A DNA stretch of 5,871 bases from Synechococcaceae bacterium Bin_79_3 (GCA_009914645.1 VFLB01000345.1:1-5871); one strand, 5' to 3'; shown: positions 1-5,871, counted from the first letter of the stretch. Program-made: numbers and translations. The notes: a model not told the origin generated them from the letters alone.

Positions 1-57
1 CGCACAATGAATCCTGATCCGATTGGAAGTAAAGATTTCTTTGCTTCTATCGCTTAA
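1..57 (+). CDS. C-terminal end of an unrecognised protein (partial)
   Basis: The first frame is open from the left edge to a TAA at 55-57 and encodes 18 residues ending in KDFFASIA. The start and most of the gene lie outside the window. The strong terminator 20 nt downstream on the same strand supports this being the true 3' end of a gene transcribed rightward, convergent with purQ. I do not recognise the family from so short a tail, and no function is proposed. Confidence 0.6.
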   Translation, partial: RTMNPDPIGSKDFFASIA

Positions 58-76
58 ATCCTTAATTATGCTTTGC

Positions 77-110
77 AAAACTAGCGGCCCTAAAGCCGCT
101 AGTTTTTTTT
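77..110 (+). terminator. Intrinsic terminator, possibly bidirectional
   Basis: A perfect 12-bp inverted repeat (77-88 with 95-106) has a 6-nt loop and a GC-rich inner part (CTAGCGGC/GCCGCTAG). It merges into a run of eight T at 103-110. This is a classic rho-independent terminator for the plus-strand gene ending at 57. Read on the other strand, the same hairpin is followed by only four T, so it may also stop the purQ transcript, which ends at 134, though probably less efficiently. No other terminator candidate is visible for the minus-strand operon. Confidence 0.9.
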
Positions 111-133
111 ATTAATATTGAATTCGGGATCCT

Positions 134-787
134 TCAACCCATGAAGGTTTTCAATAGTTTTTGTCCATCAATTCCACCCAAAATCGGGTCGCAAGCTCTC
201 TCAGGGTGGGGCATCAAACCAAGTACATTGCCTTTTTTGTTGCATATTCCAGCTATATCTGCAAACGAACCATTTGGGTTATTAATATAACTAAGTGCGA
301 TTTGATTGTTTTGCTGTAAATCATCAAAAGTATCCAAGTCGCAATGATATTTCCCTTCACCATGGGCAATTGGAAGATTTATCATCTCGGCGTTATTATA
401 GCCATTCATAAATGTATTGCTAGATTCGTTCACTAGGAGTTCACATGGCTCGCATATAAAATGTAAATTCTGATTTCTAGTTAACGCTCCCGGCAGAAGA
501 CCCAATTCCGTAAGAATTTGAAAACCATTGCATATCCCTAATACCGGTCCGCCAGTATCTGCAAAATACTTTACCTCATTTAATAGCGGAGCAAAACTTG
601 CCAAGGCTCCGCATCTTAGATAGTCGCCATAACTGAATCCACCAGGCAAAATTATTCCTTTTACTCCATCAATACTTGTATTTTCGTGCCAGAGAAATCG
701 TGTTGGAATATTTAATATGCCTTCTAATGCCCAGGCTAAATCACGATCGCAATTAGAACCTGGGAAAACAACAATTCCGATAGTCAT
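134..787 (-). CDS. purQ: Phosphoribosylformylglycinamidine synthase, glutaminase subunit PurQ
   Basis: PurQ is the class I glutamine amidotransferase subunit of the cytosolic FGAM synthase. It releases ammonia from glutamine for PurL, which converts FGAR to FGAM in the fourth step of purine synthesis. The 217-residue protein is near the usual small-PurQ length and looks complete. Visible marks are the N-terminal [11 protein letters not shown] (residues 6-16), [15 protein letters not shown] (47-61), the nucleophile elbow GICNGFQ with catalytic Cys86, and MPHPER with His194 and Glu196 completing the triad. The ATG overlaps the purS stop in an ATGA arrangement, so the two are probably translationally coupled. 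This matches the separate PurS/PurQ/PurL organisation of cyanobacteria and Gram-positives, not the single long PurL of enterobacteria. No key residue is missing. Confidence 0.97.
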   Translation of the reverse strand: MTIGIVVFPGSNCDRDLAWALEGILNIPTRFLWHENTSIDGVKGIILPGGFSYGDYLRCGALASFAPLLNEVKYFADTGGPVLGICNGFQILTELGLLPGALTRNQNLHFICEPCELLVNESSNTFMNGYNNAEMINLPIAHGEGKYHCDLDTFDDLQQNNQIALSYINNPNGSFADIAGICNKKGNVLGLMPHPERACDPILGGIDGQKLLKTFMG

Positions 788-1041
788 TCCAGTTGCTCCA
801 GAACTACAGACCAGTTTTCAATTACCGGATTTGCCAGCAGTCGATCACTAAGTAATTCAACTGAAGCCATGGCTTCCGCTCTGTTTGTTGCCTCTAATTC
901 CAGCTCTATTGCTTTGCCAATGCGCAGTTTTTGTATGCCTGAAATCCCAAGGCGATTTGCTGCTGCTTTCGTTGCTTCACCAGCAGGATCTAAAACCGAG
1001 GGGCGCAGCTGCACCTGAATCCGAGCAATAAAACGCAGCAC
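784..1041 (-). CDS. purS: Phosphoribosylformylglycinamidine synthase subunit PurS
   Basis: PurS is the small dimeric subunit that bridges PurQ and small PurL and helps channel ammonia in FGAM synthase. The family core starts at [22 protein letters not shown] and runs through the [15 protein letters not shown] strand to a C-terminal helix and strand. I chose the GTG at 1039-1041, which gives 85 residues, the normal family length, with a weak AGG about 10 nt upstream. A longer frame opens at a TTG (1105-1107) overlapping the cobW stop as TTGA. It would add 22 residues rich in polar and small amino acids that do not resemble PurS, so it is less likely, though the overlap is the sort of coupling seen at purS-purQ. 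The stop overlaps the purQ ATG by 4 nt. Confidence 0.92.
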   Translation of the reverse strand: MLRFIARIQVQLRPSVLDPAGEATKAAANRLGISGIQKLRIGKAIELELEATNRAEAMASVELLSDRLLANPVIENWSVVLEQLE

Positions 1042-1103
1042 TGAAACATTGCCTGTGTAGGGATCTTCGCAGTTGAAGCTGCCATTTTGGGCTGTAGGGG
1101 TAA

Positions 1104-2144
1104 TCAATCTTTAACCGCGAGCGCCTCCATGCTGGATTTAAGCAGGCTGCTATTTGGATTGCCACCAATCAAAACCAGTTCCAGCTGATCAGCCCGAAGC
1201 CCATCTGCTTCAAACCACATGTTCAACCTCCTCCCCACAGCTTGAACCTGCAGAGGCAAAGCTTTCCCATTGATTGGTATTCTCCCTTTTAATCGCAGTA
1301 AATCCATTGGATTTATTGCTGTTTTCAGCAAGATTTCCTCTAATCCATCGCGATTCCAATGCCCGCGCATACTTAACGAAGCAGCAAGAAGTTCAGGATG
1401 GCTGTGGCTATGTTCTTCGTTGTCAACTGGCAAGGAAGACCGCGTTAAGCCAAGCAATAGTTCTGCAGAAATTTCACCATTCGCAATCGCTAAACAAGGA
1501 ACCTGCTTTTGGGGTTGAACAATTTGCATTTGCTCAGCGAGGTAATTCTTAGCCTTCTGTAGTGCAACGGGGCTCAACAGATCAGCCCTAGAAATCAAAA
1601 CAAGATCAGCTTGTTCTAATTGCTCTTTAAATAGATCTTCAATTGAATCTTGGTGATCAAGGCTTGGATCACTGATCCGCTGCTGCTCTACGGCCTCCAG
1701 ATCGCCAAGAACTGAACCTTCAGCAAGGGCTTCACCATCTACCACGGTAATTACGCCATTCACCAGAGTTCGATGCTTAATCTGAGGCCAATGAAAGGCT
1801 TGGAGTAGGGGCTCCGGTAGTGCGAGACCACTGGTTTCAATCACAATCCCATCAAGGGGTTCCGGACCAGCCAATAACTTTTCAATAGTGGGCAGGAAGT
1901 CATCCTGAACTGTGCAGCAAAGGCAACCATTTGCTAGCTCGATCACTGGGGCTGGTTCCCCGTCGCAGTTTGCGCAACCATTTATCAAGGCTGCATCGAT
2001 ACCCACATCGCCAAATTCATTAACTACAACCGCAAGGCGTTGTTTTGTTTGCCTCAGTAAATACCTCAGCAATGTGGTTTTACCAGCGCCAAGAAAACCA
2101 GTAATAATCGTTACGGGTATGCGACGCTGTTGTATTTTATCCAT
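1104..2144 (-). CDS. cobW: CobW-family GTP-dependent metallochaperone (COG0523)
   Basis: This 346-residue protein is a SIMIBI-class GTPase of the CobW/YjiA/ZNG1 group, whose members deliver or store metals (Co, Zn, Ni) in the cytosol. The Walker A motif is GFLGAGKTT (16-24). The family metal-binding motif GCLCC covers residues 73-77 (Cys74, Cys76, Cys77). ETSGLA (103-108) and VVDG (134-137) follow in the GTPase core. The guanine-specificity position reads SRAD (185-188) where many relatives have NKxD. A short His-rich segment, HSHSH (245-249), precedes the CobW C-terminal domain (about 253-328). An extra CANC pair (57-60) lies before the GCLCC loop. The ATG is 2 nt after the hupE stop, so translation is probably coupled. 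The cobalamin riboswitch and HupE neighbour suggest a cobalt-related role. COG0523 subgroups are hard to separate by sequence alone, so the metal is inference. Confidence 0.92.
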   Translation of the reverse strand: MDKIQQRRIPVTIITGFLGAGKTTLLRYLLRQTKQRLAVVVNEFGDVGIDAALINGCANCDGEPAPVIELANGCLCCTVQDDFLPTIEKLLAGPEPLDGIVIETSGLALPEPLLQAFHWPQIKHRTLVNGVITVVDGEALAEGSVLGDLEAVEQQRISDPSLDHQDSIEDLFKEQLEQADLVLISRADLLSPVALQKAKNYLAEQMQIVQPQKQVPCLAIANGEISAELLLGLTRSSLPVDNEEHSHSHPELLAASLSMRGHWNRDGLEEILLKTAINPMDLLRLKGRIPINGKALPLQVQAVGRRLNMWFEADGLRADQLELVLIGGNPNSSLLKSSMEALAVKD

Positions 2145-2146
2145 CC

Positions 2147-2782
2147 CTATGGTACCAATGTAGACCAGACAAGGCTGCTGCCGATGCCAAACAAGATGCC
2201 ACTAAAAATTCTTAATTTCGCAGCTGAACCCCAATTAGACCAGAAATTTTTAACCAGTTTCAATGATATCCAGAGTAATAATCCCTGGCTTATAAGTAAA
2301 CCAAACAGATAAAAAATTACCGAGGTTGGCTGCCAACCCATTACCGGAGCGCTTAGAACAAAACCATGTAACGCAATGGCAGGTAGCAAAAGCGTTTTTG
2401 GTAAGCGATCCAGCAATACCAATGCTTCTAAAGCGAGTGAAATACCGATCCAGGCCTCGGCGCCCGGCAGGCTATTTGGCCAAGCCAAACCAAGAAGCGT
2501 CCCGAGCAATCCAATTGCTAGCAAGCCAATAACCCAACGGAACTGTTGACGCAGCCCCACAAGGCCAATGGCCATTAGAAAAAGCAAATGGTCAACGCCA
2601 AGGGCAGGATGCAGCAAACCGCTGAGAAGCCCTGTAACTGGGCCCGGCTTCATCGGAAATAAATCCATCACATGATGGGCAAGCGCTGGAGTTGCAACGC
2701 ATAAAGGCAGCAAAACGCAAACGGCTAAAGCAAAGATGCCTCGCGTGGCAGCGAAAGGCTTTACAAATAATTCTTTAAGCAT
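2147..2782 (-). CDS. hupE: HupE/UreJ-type membrane protein, probable cobalt (or nickel) permease
   Basis: This 211-residue integral membrane protein starts with a basic N-terminus and a hydrophobic signal segment (about 16-33) ending ATPALA, followed by HH at residues 36-37, which would be close to the mature N-terminus. The HupE/UreJ signature HPALGVDH (58-65) begins the next helix. About five further hydrophobic segments follow (roughly 64-78, 83-101, 109-125, 130-148, 155-175 and 190-208; boundaries approximate). The family is linked to nickel or cobalt uptake. In cyanobacteria, hupE genes behind B12 riboswitches have been predicted to be cobalt transporters, and that arrangement is seen directly here. 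The ATG at 2780-2782 has no clear Shine-Dalgarno sequence: the preceding bases are a T-run and AAG. It is followed 2 nt later by cobW. Confidence 0.88.
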   Translation of the reverse strand: MLKELFVKPFAATRGIFALAVCVLLPLCVATPALAHHVMDLFPMKPGPVTGLLSGLLHPALGVDHLLFLMAIGLVGLRQQFRWVIGLLAIGLLGTLLGLAWPNSLPGAEAWIGISLALEALVLLDRLPKTLLLPAIALHGFVLSAPVMGWQPTSVIFYLFGLLISQGLLLWISLKLVKNFWSNWGSAAKLRIFSGILFGIGSSLVWSTLVP

Positions 2783-2785
2783 CTT

Positions 2786-2806
2786 AAAAAGCCGGTCCGC
2801 GCCGGG
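2786..2806 (-). promoter_or_regulatory. Candidate expression platform of the cobalamin riboswitch (weak terminator-like hairpin)
   Basis: Between the 3' strand of the aptamer closing stem and the hupE start codon there is a short GC hairpin (CCGG at 2802-2805 with CCGG at 2792-2795, 6-nt loop), followed on the minus strand by CTTTTT (T-run 2786-2790). This resembles a compact intrinsic terminator placed 4 nt before the ATG. The stem is only 4 bp, so it may instead work by masking the translation start. An alternative pairing of CGCCG in the B12 box region with CGGCG here could compete with it. The mechanism is undecided. Confidence 0.35.
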
Positions 2807-2813
2807 GATGAAG

Positions 2814-2954
2814 GGTGATTCGGCGGGCGTTCTGACTTGAGGTAAGGCATGGCCAAACCTCTTACAGCTGCGGGACAGCGCCGGTTTTTCACCGAACTTT
2901 CCCCGTTACCTCCCTGGGCTGATTTCCAAGGAACCGAACCAGAACCCTATCACC
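2814..2954 (-). ncRNA. Cobalamin (adenosylcobalamin-type) riboswitch
   Basis: Read on the minus strand, this leader carries the cobalamin aptamer landmarks in order. The P1 closing stem is GGTGAT (2949-2954) with ATCACC (2814-2819). A CCTTGG/CCAGGG stem resembling P2 follows, then the core GGGGAA...CGGTGAAAAACCGG..., then the family-typical CTGTCCCGCAGCTGTAAG stretch. A short hairpin (GAGGT/ACCTC, about 2838-2863) corresponds to a small P6-type domain. Last comes the B12 box AAGTCAGAACGCCCGCC at 2822-2838. The peripheral domain is compact. The element lies directly upstream of hupE-cobW, where B12 would be expected to repress expression. Family assignment is confident; aptamer edges are set by the P1 repeat I could find. 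Confidence 0.93.
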
Positions 2955-2960
2955 GCATTT

Positions 2961-3455
2961 TTAACCGCAACCCAAACTTTCAGTTGTGCTAATTCCCGAG
3001 AGCAGATTTACACCTGCTGCTCTTGAGCAAAGTGCCTTTTGCTCCGGTTGATCCAACACCGCTTCTGAAAAATCAGCCCCCTCAATGAGTGCATCGCGGA
3101 AATGACTTTGGAGCAACATGCTGCGATCAAGGCGGGCCTGACGTAGATCAGACCCCTGGAAACCACTTGCAAATCCAACTACATCTCGCATATCTGCCCC
3201 TTGCAAATTTGTACCCTGCAGCTGGCTGCCGTTGAATACAGCTCCCCTTAGATCAGCATTCGAAAAATCAAAACCTTTTAAATCTGCTTTAAGAAATTCT
3301 TTTTGCTGCAGATCTTTTCCGTGCATATCAGGACTTAGATCTTGTAATGATTTTGCGCCGCGCAACTCAGGCGCAGTCATAGCAAGGGCCGTACTGGGAG
3401 TGAACAAAAGAACGAGAACTAGTAACCCAGAAACCAAGGCTTTAGCTAATGACAT
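2961..3455 (-). CDS. Pentapeptide-repeat protein, predicted thylakoid-lumen or periplasmic
   Basis: This 164-residue protein has a Sec-type signal peptide (Lys5, hydrophobic 8-19, cleavage likely after ALA at 23-25). It then carries pentapeptide repeats of the A(D/N)LXX type from about residue 48 to 134 (for example FLKADLKGFDFSNADLRGAVF, broken by one less regular stretch near 90-101), which should fold as a right-handed quadrilateral beta-helix. The C-terminus has two cysteines (143 and 163) around a Gly/Thr/Ser-rich segment ending TTESLGCG. A similar Cys-bounded tail occurs in cyanobacterial and plant lumenal pentapeptide proteins, where a disulfide is plausible. The biochemical role of the family is unknown. 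The start is an ATG with a weak GAG 6-8 nt upstream. The gene diverges from the upp-like gene, and its stop is 6 nt from the riboswitch aptamer, so read-through into hupE is possible. Confidence 0.9.
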   Translation of the reverse strand: MSLAKALVSGLLVLVLLFTPSTALAMTAPELRGAKSLQDLSPDMHGKDLQQKEFLKADLKGFDFSNADLRGAVFNGSQLQGTNLQGADMRDVVGFASGFQGSDLRQARLDRSMLLQSHFRDALIEGADFSEAVLDQPEQKALCSRAAGVNLLSGISTTESLGCG

Positions 3456-3495
3456 TACAACTCGTAAGCTGGCAGGAACAAGTTAAGTCAGCGCC
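3456..3495. promoter_or_regulatory. Divergent 40-nt intergenic region (presumed promoters, not resolved)
   Basis: Two genes start on opposite strands here with only 40 nt between their start codons. At least one promoter for each direction must lie here or inside the opposite gene's 5' coding region. I could not find a convincing -35/-10 pair with proper spacing on either strand. The call rests on gene layout only. Confidence 0.3.
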
Positions 3496-4161
3496 ATGTC
3501 TTTGCGGGTGATCGTTCCTCCTCATCCGCTGGTGGCCCACTGGCTAACAGTGTTGCGAGATCCGAATACACCAACTCCGCTATTTGCTTCGGCGATGAAG
3601 GAACTTGGTCGCTGGCTTAGCTACGAGGCAATTAGAGATTGGTTGCCACAACAAAAAATTCAATTACAAACAGCAGCTGGTTTAATTGAAGCTGAGGTGA
3701 TTGATGCTTCTGCAGCTTTACTTGTGGTACCCATAATCAGGGCAGGTTTAGGGCTTTGGTTAGGCGGACAGGAAGTGTTACCAAATGCCCGGATCGCCCA
3801 CGTGGGTATTTCGAAATCCTCTGAGGATGAAAAGGACTACATTTATTTGGATAATTTGCCAAATCGAATTGGCGATCGAGTTGGCGCACTTATTTACTGC
3901 GGCACTATTGCCACAGGCTCCAGTTTGATCAAGGTGCTCAGCGCCCTTGATCAAAAAGGCGTTAAGGATCAAAGATTAAGGGTTATTTGCGCTGTTGCCT
4001 CAGCCCCAGGCCTTAGATGCCTAGCCGATTTATTTCCAAATTTGAGCATCTACACAGCCTGCATTGATGCTGATTTAGATAAAAATCAAAATATTTTGCC
4101 TGGGATTGGTGATGCAGCCCATAGGCTTTATGGCACAGCATCAGATGATTTCCTAGGCTGA
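3496..4161 (+). CDS. upp: Diverged uracil phosphoribosyltransferase homologue
   Basis: UPRT converts uracil and PRPP to UMP in pyrimidine salvage. This 221-residue protein matches the family along its length: N-terminal PPHPLVAHWLTVLRD (8-22), the VVPIIRAGLGL block with Arg82 (77-87), and the C-terminal uracil-binding stretch LPGIGDAAHRLYGT (201-214). The PRPP-binding loop, normally DPMLATGGS, reads CGTIATGSS here (135-143), so the acidic first residue that helps bind PRPP/Mg is Cys and the second-last Gly is Ser. The segment after RAGLG that normally carries a PRPP-contacting Arg (MYRxEET-like) reads ISKSSEDEK (105-113). The GDAGDR-like element is GDAAHR. Fold assignment is secure, but catalytic competence is doubtful. 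It is followed by a small membrane protein gene after 20 nt and then ilvD, probably one operon. Confidence 0.85.
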   Translation: MSLRVIVPPHPLVAHWLTVLRDPNTPTPLFASAMKELGRWLSYEAIRDWLPQQKIQLQTAAGLIEAEVIDASAALLVVPIIRAGLGLWLGGQEVLPNARIAHVGISKSSEDEKDYIYLDNLPNRIGDRVGALIYCGTIATGSSLIKVLSALDQKGVKDQRLRVICAVASAPGLRCLADLFPNLSIYTACIDADLDKNQNILPGIGDAAHRLYGTASDDFLG

Positions 4162-4181
4162 AATCAGAATTAGGCCCATTT

Positions 4182-4472
4182 ATGGCCGATCAGTCGAACA
4201 GCTCCAGTTCCCTCTTGCTTAGCGCTTTCACTGGTGCAGCCCTTGGAGCTGCTGGCCTTACCTGGTGGCTTCTGTCAAGGGCAGAGCGTCGCATGGCCCT
4301 TAGCAATCAAGTGAAACGCCTTGGTTCATTAAGTATGGGAAGTATCAAACCGATCAGTGCCGTGTTCCCTGTAGCTGCAGAAAGCCTTGAGGAACGAGTG
4401 CAGCGCTTAAATTTGGCCATTGATGAGGTGCGTCGCCAACTAGAGAACCTCAGTCCTGAGGGGAGCAACTGA
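4182..4472 (+). CDS. Small single-pass membrane protein with C-terminal coiled-coil-like helix, function unknown
   Basis: This 96-residue protein has a Ser-rich N-terminus, one hydrophobic segment rich in Ala, Gly and Leu (about 11-31, ending TWWLL), then a basic stretch RAERR (33-37) that suggests the C-terminus stays in the cytoplasm. The C-terminal part (about 67-90, ESLEERVQRLNLAIDEVRRQ) is a charged amphipathic helix with heptad-like hydrophobic spacing, so dimerisation or partner binding is plausible. I do not recognise a named family. It sits 20 nt after the upp-like gene and 27 nt before ilvD, on the same strand. The start is an ATG with only a weak AGG upstream. Codon use looks like that of its neighbours and the frame is clean, so I consider it a real gene. 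Confidence 0.8.
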   Translation: MADQSNSSSSLLLSAFTGAALGAAGLTWWLLSRAERRMALSNQVKRLGSLSMGSIKPISAVFPVAAESLEERVQRLNLAIDEVRRQLENLSPEGSN

Positions 4473-4499
4473 GATAATTAGAGAGATATTTACCCAGTT

Positions 4500-5871
4500 A
4501 TGAAAAATCTTCGTTCCAGTGCTGTTACCCAGGGAATCCAACGCAGCCCCAATCGGGCAATGCTGCGAGCGGTTGGATTTGGGGATGCTGATTTCAATAA
4601 GCCCATTGTTGGTATTGCCAATGGATACAGCACTATTACCCCTTGCAATATCGGCCTTAATGATTTAGCGAAGAGGGCTGAACAAGCCGCCTTCATTGCT
4701 GGTGCAATGCCTCAGATGTTTGGCACCATCACTGTGAGCGACGGCATATCAATGGGCACAGAAGGGATGAAGTATTCCCTTGTATCTAGAGAGGTAATTG
4801 CAGACGCGATCGAAACAGCATGTAATGCTCAATCGATGGATGGAGTGATTGCAGTTGGCGGTTGCGATAAGAATATGCCTGGCGCAATGCTAGCGATGGC
4901 TCGCATGAACATTCCAGCTATCTTTGTGTATGGGGGAACAATTAAACCCGGCAAACTTGGTGGATGCGATCTAACTGTTGTGAGCGCATTTGAAGCTGTA
5001 GGTCAATTTACAGCTAACAGAATTGATGCTGAGCAATTGCTCGCAGTTGAAAAAAATGCATGCCCAGGTGCTGGTAGTTGCGGCGGAATGTTTACAGCCA
5101 ATACAATGAGTTCTGCCATCGAGGCGATGGGTTTTAGTCTTCCTTGTAGCTCAACAATGGCTGCTGAAGACCAGGAGAAAGCAGATAGCGCTGCCAGATC
5201 TGCGGAGGTGTTGGTTCTGGCAATTGAAAACAATATTCGCCCTAGTGATCTATTAACCCGCGAAGCATTTGAAAATGCCATCAGTGTAATTATGGCAATT
5301 GGCGGCTCCACTAATGCGGTTTTGCACCTGCTCGCCATTGCCCGCAGCGCCAATATTCCCCTTTGTATTGATGATTTTGAAACAATCCGCCAGCGAGTTC
5401 CTGTTATCTGCGATCTAAAACCTAGTGGACGATTCGTAACAACTGATTTGCACGCTGCAGGTGGGATTCCACAGGTAATGAAATTGCTATTAGATGCAGG
5501 GTTGTTACATGGCAATTGCCGCACGATTGAAGGTAAGACGCTTAATGAAATTCTTGTAAATATTCCCTCGTCACCGCCAACAGATCAGGAAGTTATTAGG
5601 AGCCTGAATAATCCCCTATATGAAAAGGGGCATCTGGCAGTTCTAAAAGGAAATTTGGCCAGTGAAGGTAGTGTTGCGAAAATATCGGGTGTAAAAAATC
5701 CATGCCTCACTGGCCCTGCGCGGGTTTTTGAATGTGAAGAGGATTGCCTTGAAGCAATTCTGAGTGGTGCAATTCTTGCTGGTGATGTTTTGATAATCCG
5801 CTACGAGGGGCCAGTAGGGGGGCCTGGAATGCGAGAAATGCTCTCGCCAACTTCGGCAATTATCGGCCAAG
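4500..5871 (+). CDS. ilvD: Dihydroxy-acid dehydratase IlvD (3' end beyond window)
   Basis: IlvD dehydrates 2,3-dihydroxy-isovalerate and 2,3-dihydroxy-3-methylvalerate to the 2-keto acids leading to valine, isoleucine and leucine. The frame opens at ATG 4500-4502 ([20 protein letters not shown]) and stays open for 457 codons to the right edge. About 100 residues of a roughly 557-residue protein are missing. Iron-sulfur cysteines lie at TPCN (Cys49), GGCDKNMPG (Cys122) and [12 protein letters not shown] (Cys194). This three-Cys set fits the [2Fe-2S] type of plants and many bacteria, which is more oxygen-tolerant than the E. coli [4Fe-4S] enzyme and suits a phototroph. Asp123 and Lys124 (the carbamylated Mg-site Lys of the family) are present, as is the [11 protein letters not shown] block (80-90). 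[12 protein letters not shown] lies near the edge. It follows the small membrane protein gene after 27 nt; the nearest SD-like GAGAG is rather far from the ATG. Confidence 0.97.
   Translation, partial: MKNLRSSAVTQGIQRSPNRAMLRAVGFGDADFNKPIVGIANGYSTITPCNIGLNDLAKRAEQAAFIAGAMPQMFGTITVSDGISMGTEGMKYSLVSREVIADAIETACNAQSMDGVIAVGGCDKNMPGAMLAMARMNIPAIFVYGGTIKPGKLGGCDLTVVSAFEAVGQFTANRIDAEQLLAVEKNACPGAGSCGGMFTANTMSSAIEAMGFSLPCSSTMAAEDQEKADSAARSAEVLVLAIENNIRPSDLLTREAFENAISVIMAIGGSTNAVLHLLAIARSANIPLCIDDFETIRQRVPVICDLKPSGRFVTTDLHAAGGIPQVMKLLLDAGLLHGNCRTIEGKTLNEILVNIPSSPPTDQEVIRSLNNPLYEKGHLAVLKGNLASEGSVAKISGVKNPCLTGPARVFECEEDCLEAILSGAILAGDVLIIRYEGPVGGPGMREMLSPTSAIIGQ

Noticed and set aside
120..132. GAATTC and GGATCC lie almost side by side just after the purQ stop, which looks like a cloning linker.
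   Set aside because: The flanking sequence runs naturally from an intact purQ C-terminus to a proper terminator, and there is no vector-like sequence. Two six-base sites by chance in AT/GC-mixed DNA are not enough to claim an artefact.
977..1168. A 63-codon minus-strand frame spanning the cobW-purS junction.
   Set aside because: It overlaps conserved PurS and the CobW C-terminus in another frame, and its translation looks like random frame-shifted sequence.
1270..1552. Overlapping plus-strand open frames of 82 and 92 codons.
   Set aside because: Both are antisense to the well-supported CobW coding sequence, in two different frames, with no family resemblance.
3000..3350. Repeated short A/T-rich motifs that look like a tandem DNA repeat.
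   Set aside because: The periodicity is 15 nt and is explained by the pentapeptide repeats in the protein; it is not a separate DNA repeat.
3232..3486. An 84-codon plus-strand frame running into the divergent gap before upp.
   Set aside because: It is antisense to the pentapeptide repeats and signal peptide, and the repeat pattern and lumenal tail are clearly coded on the other strand.
5003..5524. A 173-codon open frame on the minus strand.
   Set aside because: It lies wholly inside ilvD, whose sequence is strongly conserved on the plus strand. The antisense product resembles no family I know and has a composition expected of a shadow frame.
5643..5870. A 75-codon minus-strand frame at the right edge.
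   Set aside because: It is antisense to conserved IlvD sequence that continues in frame to the last base of the window.

Overview
The window looks like a piece of a picocyanobacterial chromosome (Synechococcus/Cyanobium/Prochlorococcus-type). The reasons are a lumen-targeted pentapeptide-repeat protein with the C-terminal Cys/Gly motif typical of cyanobacterial members, a cobalamin riboswitch in front of a hupE-type gene (a known cyanobacterial arrangement), a three-cysteine IlvD, and a strongly diverged uracil phosphoribosyltransferase. I saw no insertion sequence, tRNA, rRNA, CRISPR array or phage gene. Coding density is very high.

Layout. (1) Positions 1-57 hold the last 18 codons of an unrecognised plus-strand gene, followed by a strong intrinsic terminator (77-110). 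(2) A tight minus-strand cluster reads from right to left: cobalamin riboswitch (2814-2954), hupE-like metal permease, CobW-family GTPase, purS, purQ. hupE and cobW are 2 nt apart, and purS and purQ overlap by 4 nt. The cobW-purS junction is either a short gap or an overlap, depending on the purS start. (3) A minus-strand pentapeptide-repeat gene (2961-3455) ends only 6 nt before the riboswitch aptamer begins. (4) A 40-nt divergent gap separates it from a plus-strand cluster: upp-like gene, small membrane/coiled-coil protein, and ilvD, which runs off the right edge.

How the genes fit together. The riboswitch, HupE and CobW form a plausible cobalt-acquisition and metal-handling module that is turned down when cobalamin is plentiful. 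PurS and PurQ are two subunits of the three-part FGAM synthase (PurL is not in the window). Because they follow cobW with no visible terminator or promoter, purine synthesis genes may lie downstream of a B12-responsive switch, which is the most interesting regulatory inference here. The plus-strand cluster combines a pyrimidine-salvage-like protein, a protein of unknown function and a branched-chain amino acid enzyme. The UPRT homologue has lost the acidic start of its PRPP-binding loop, so its activity is in doubt. I found no wholly new system.
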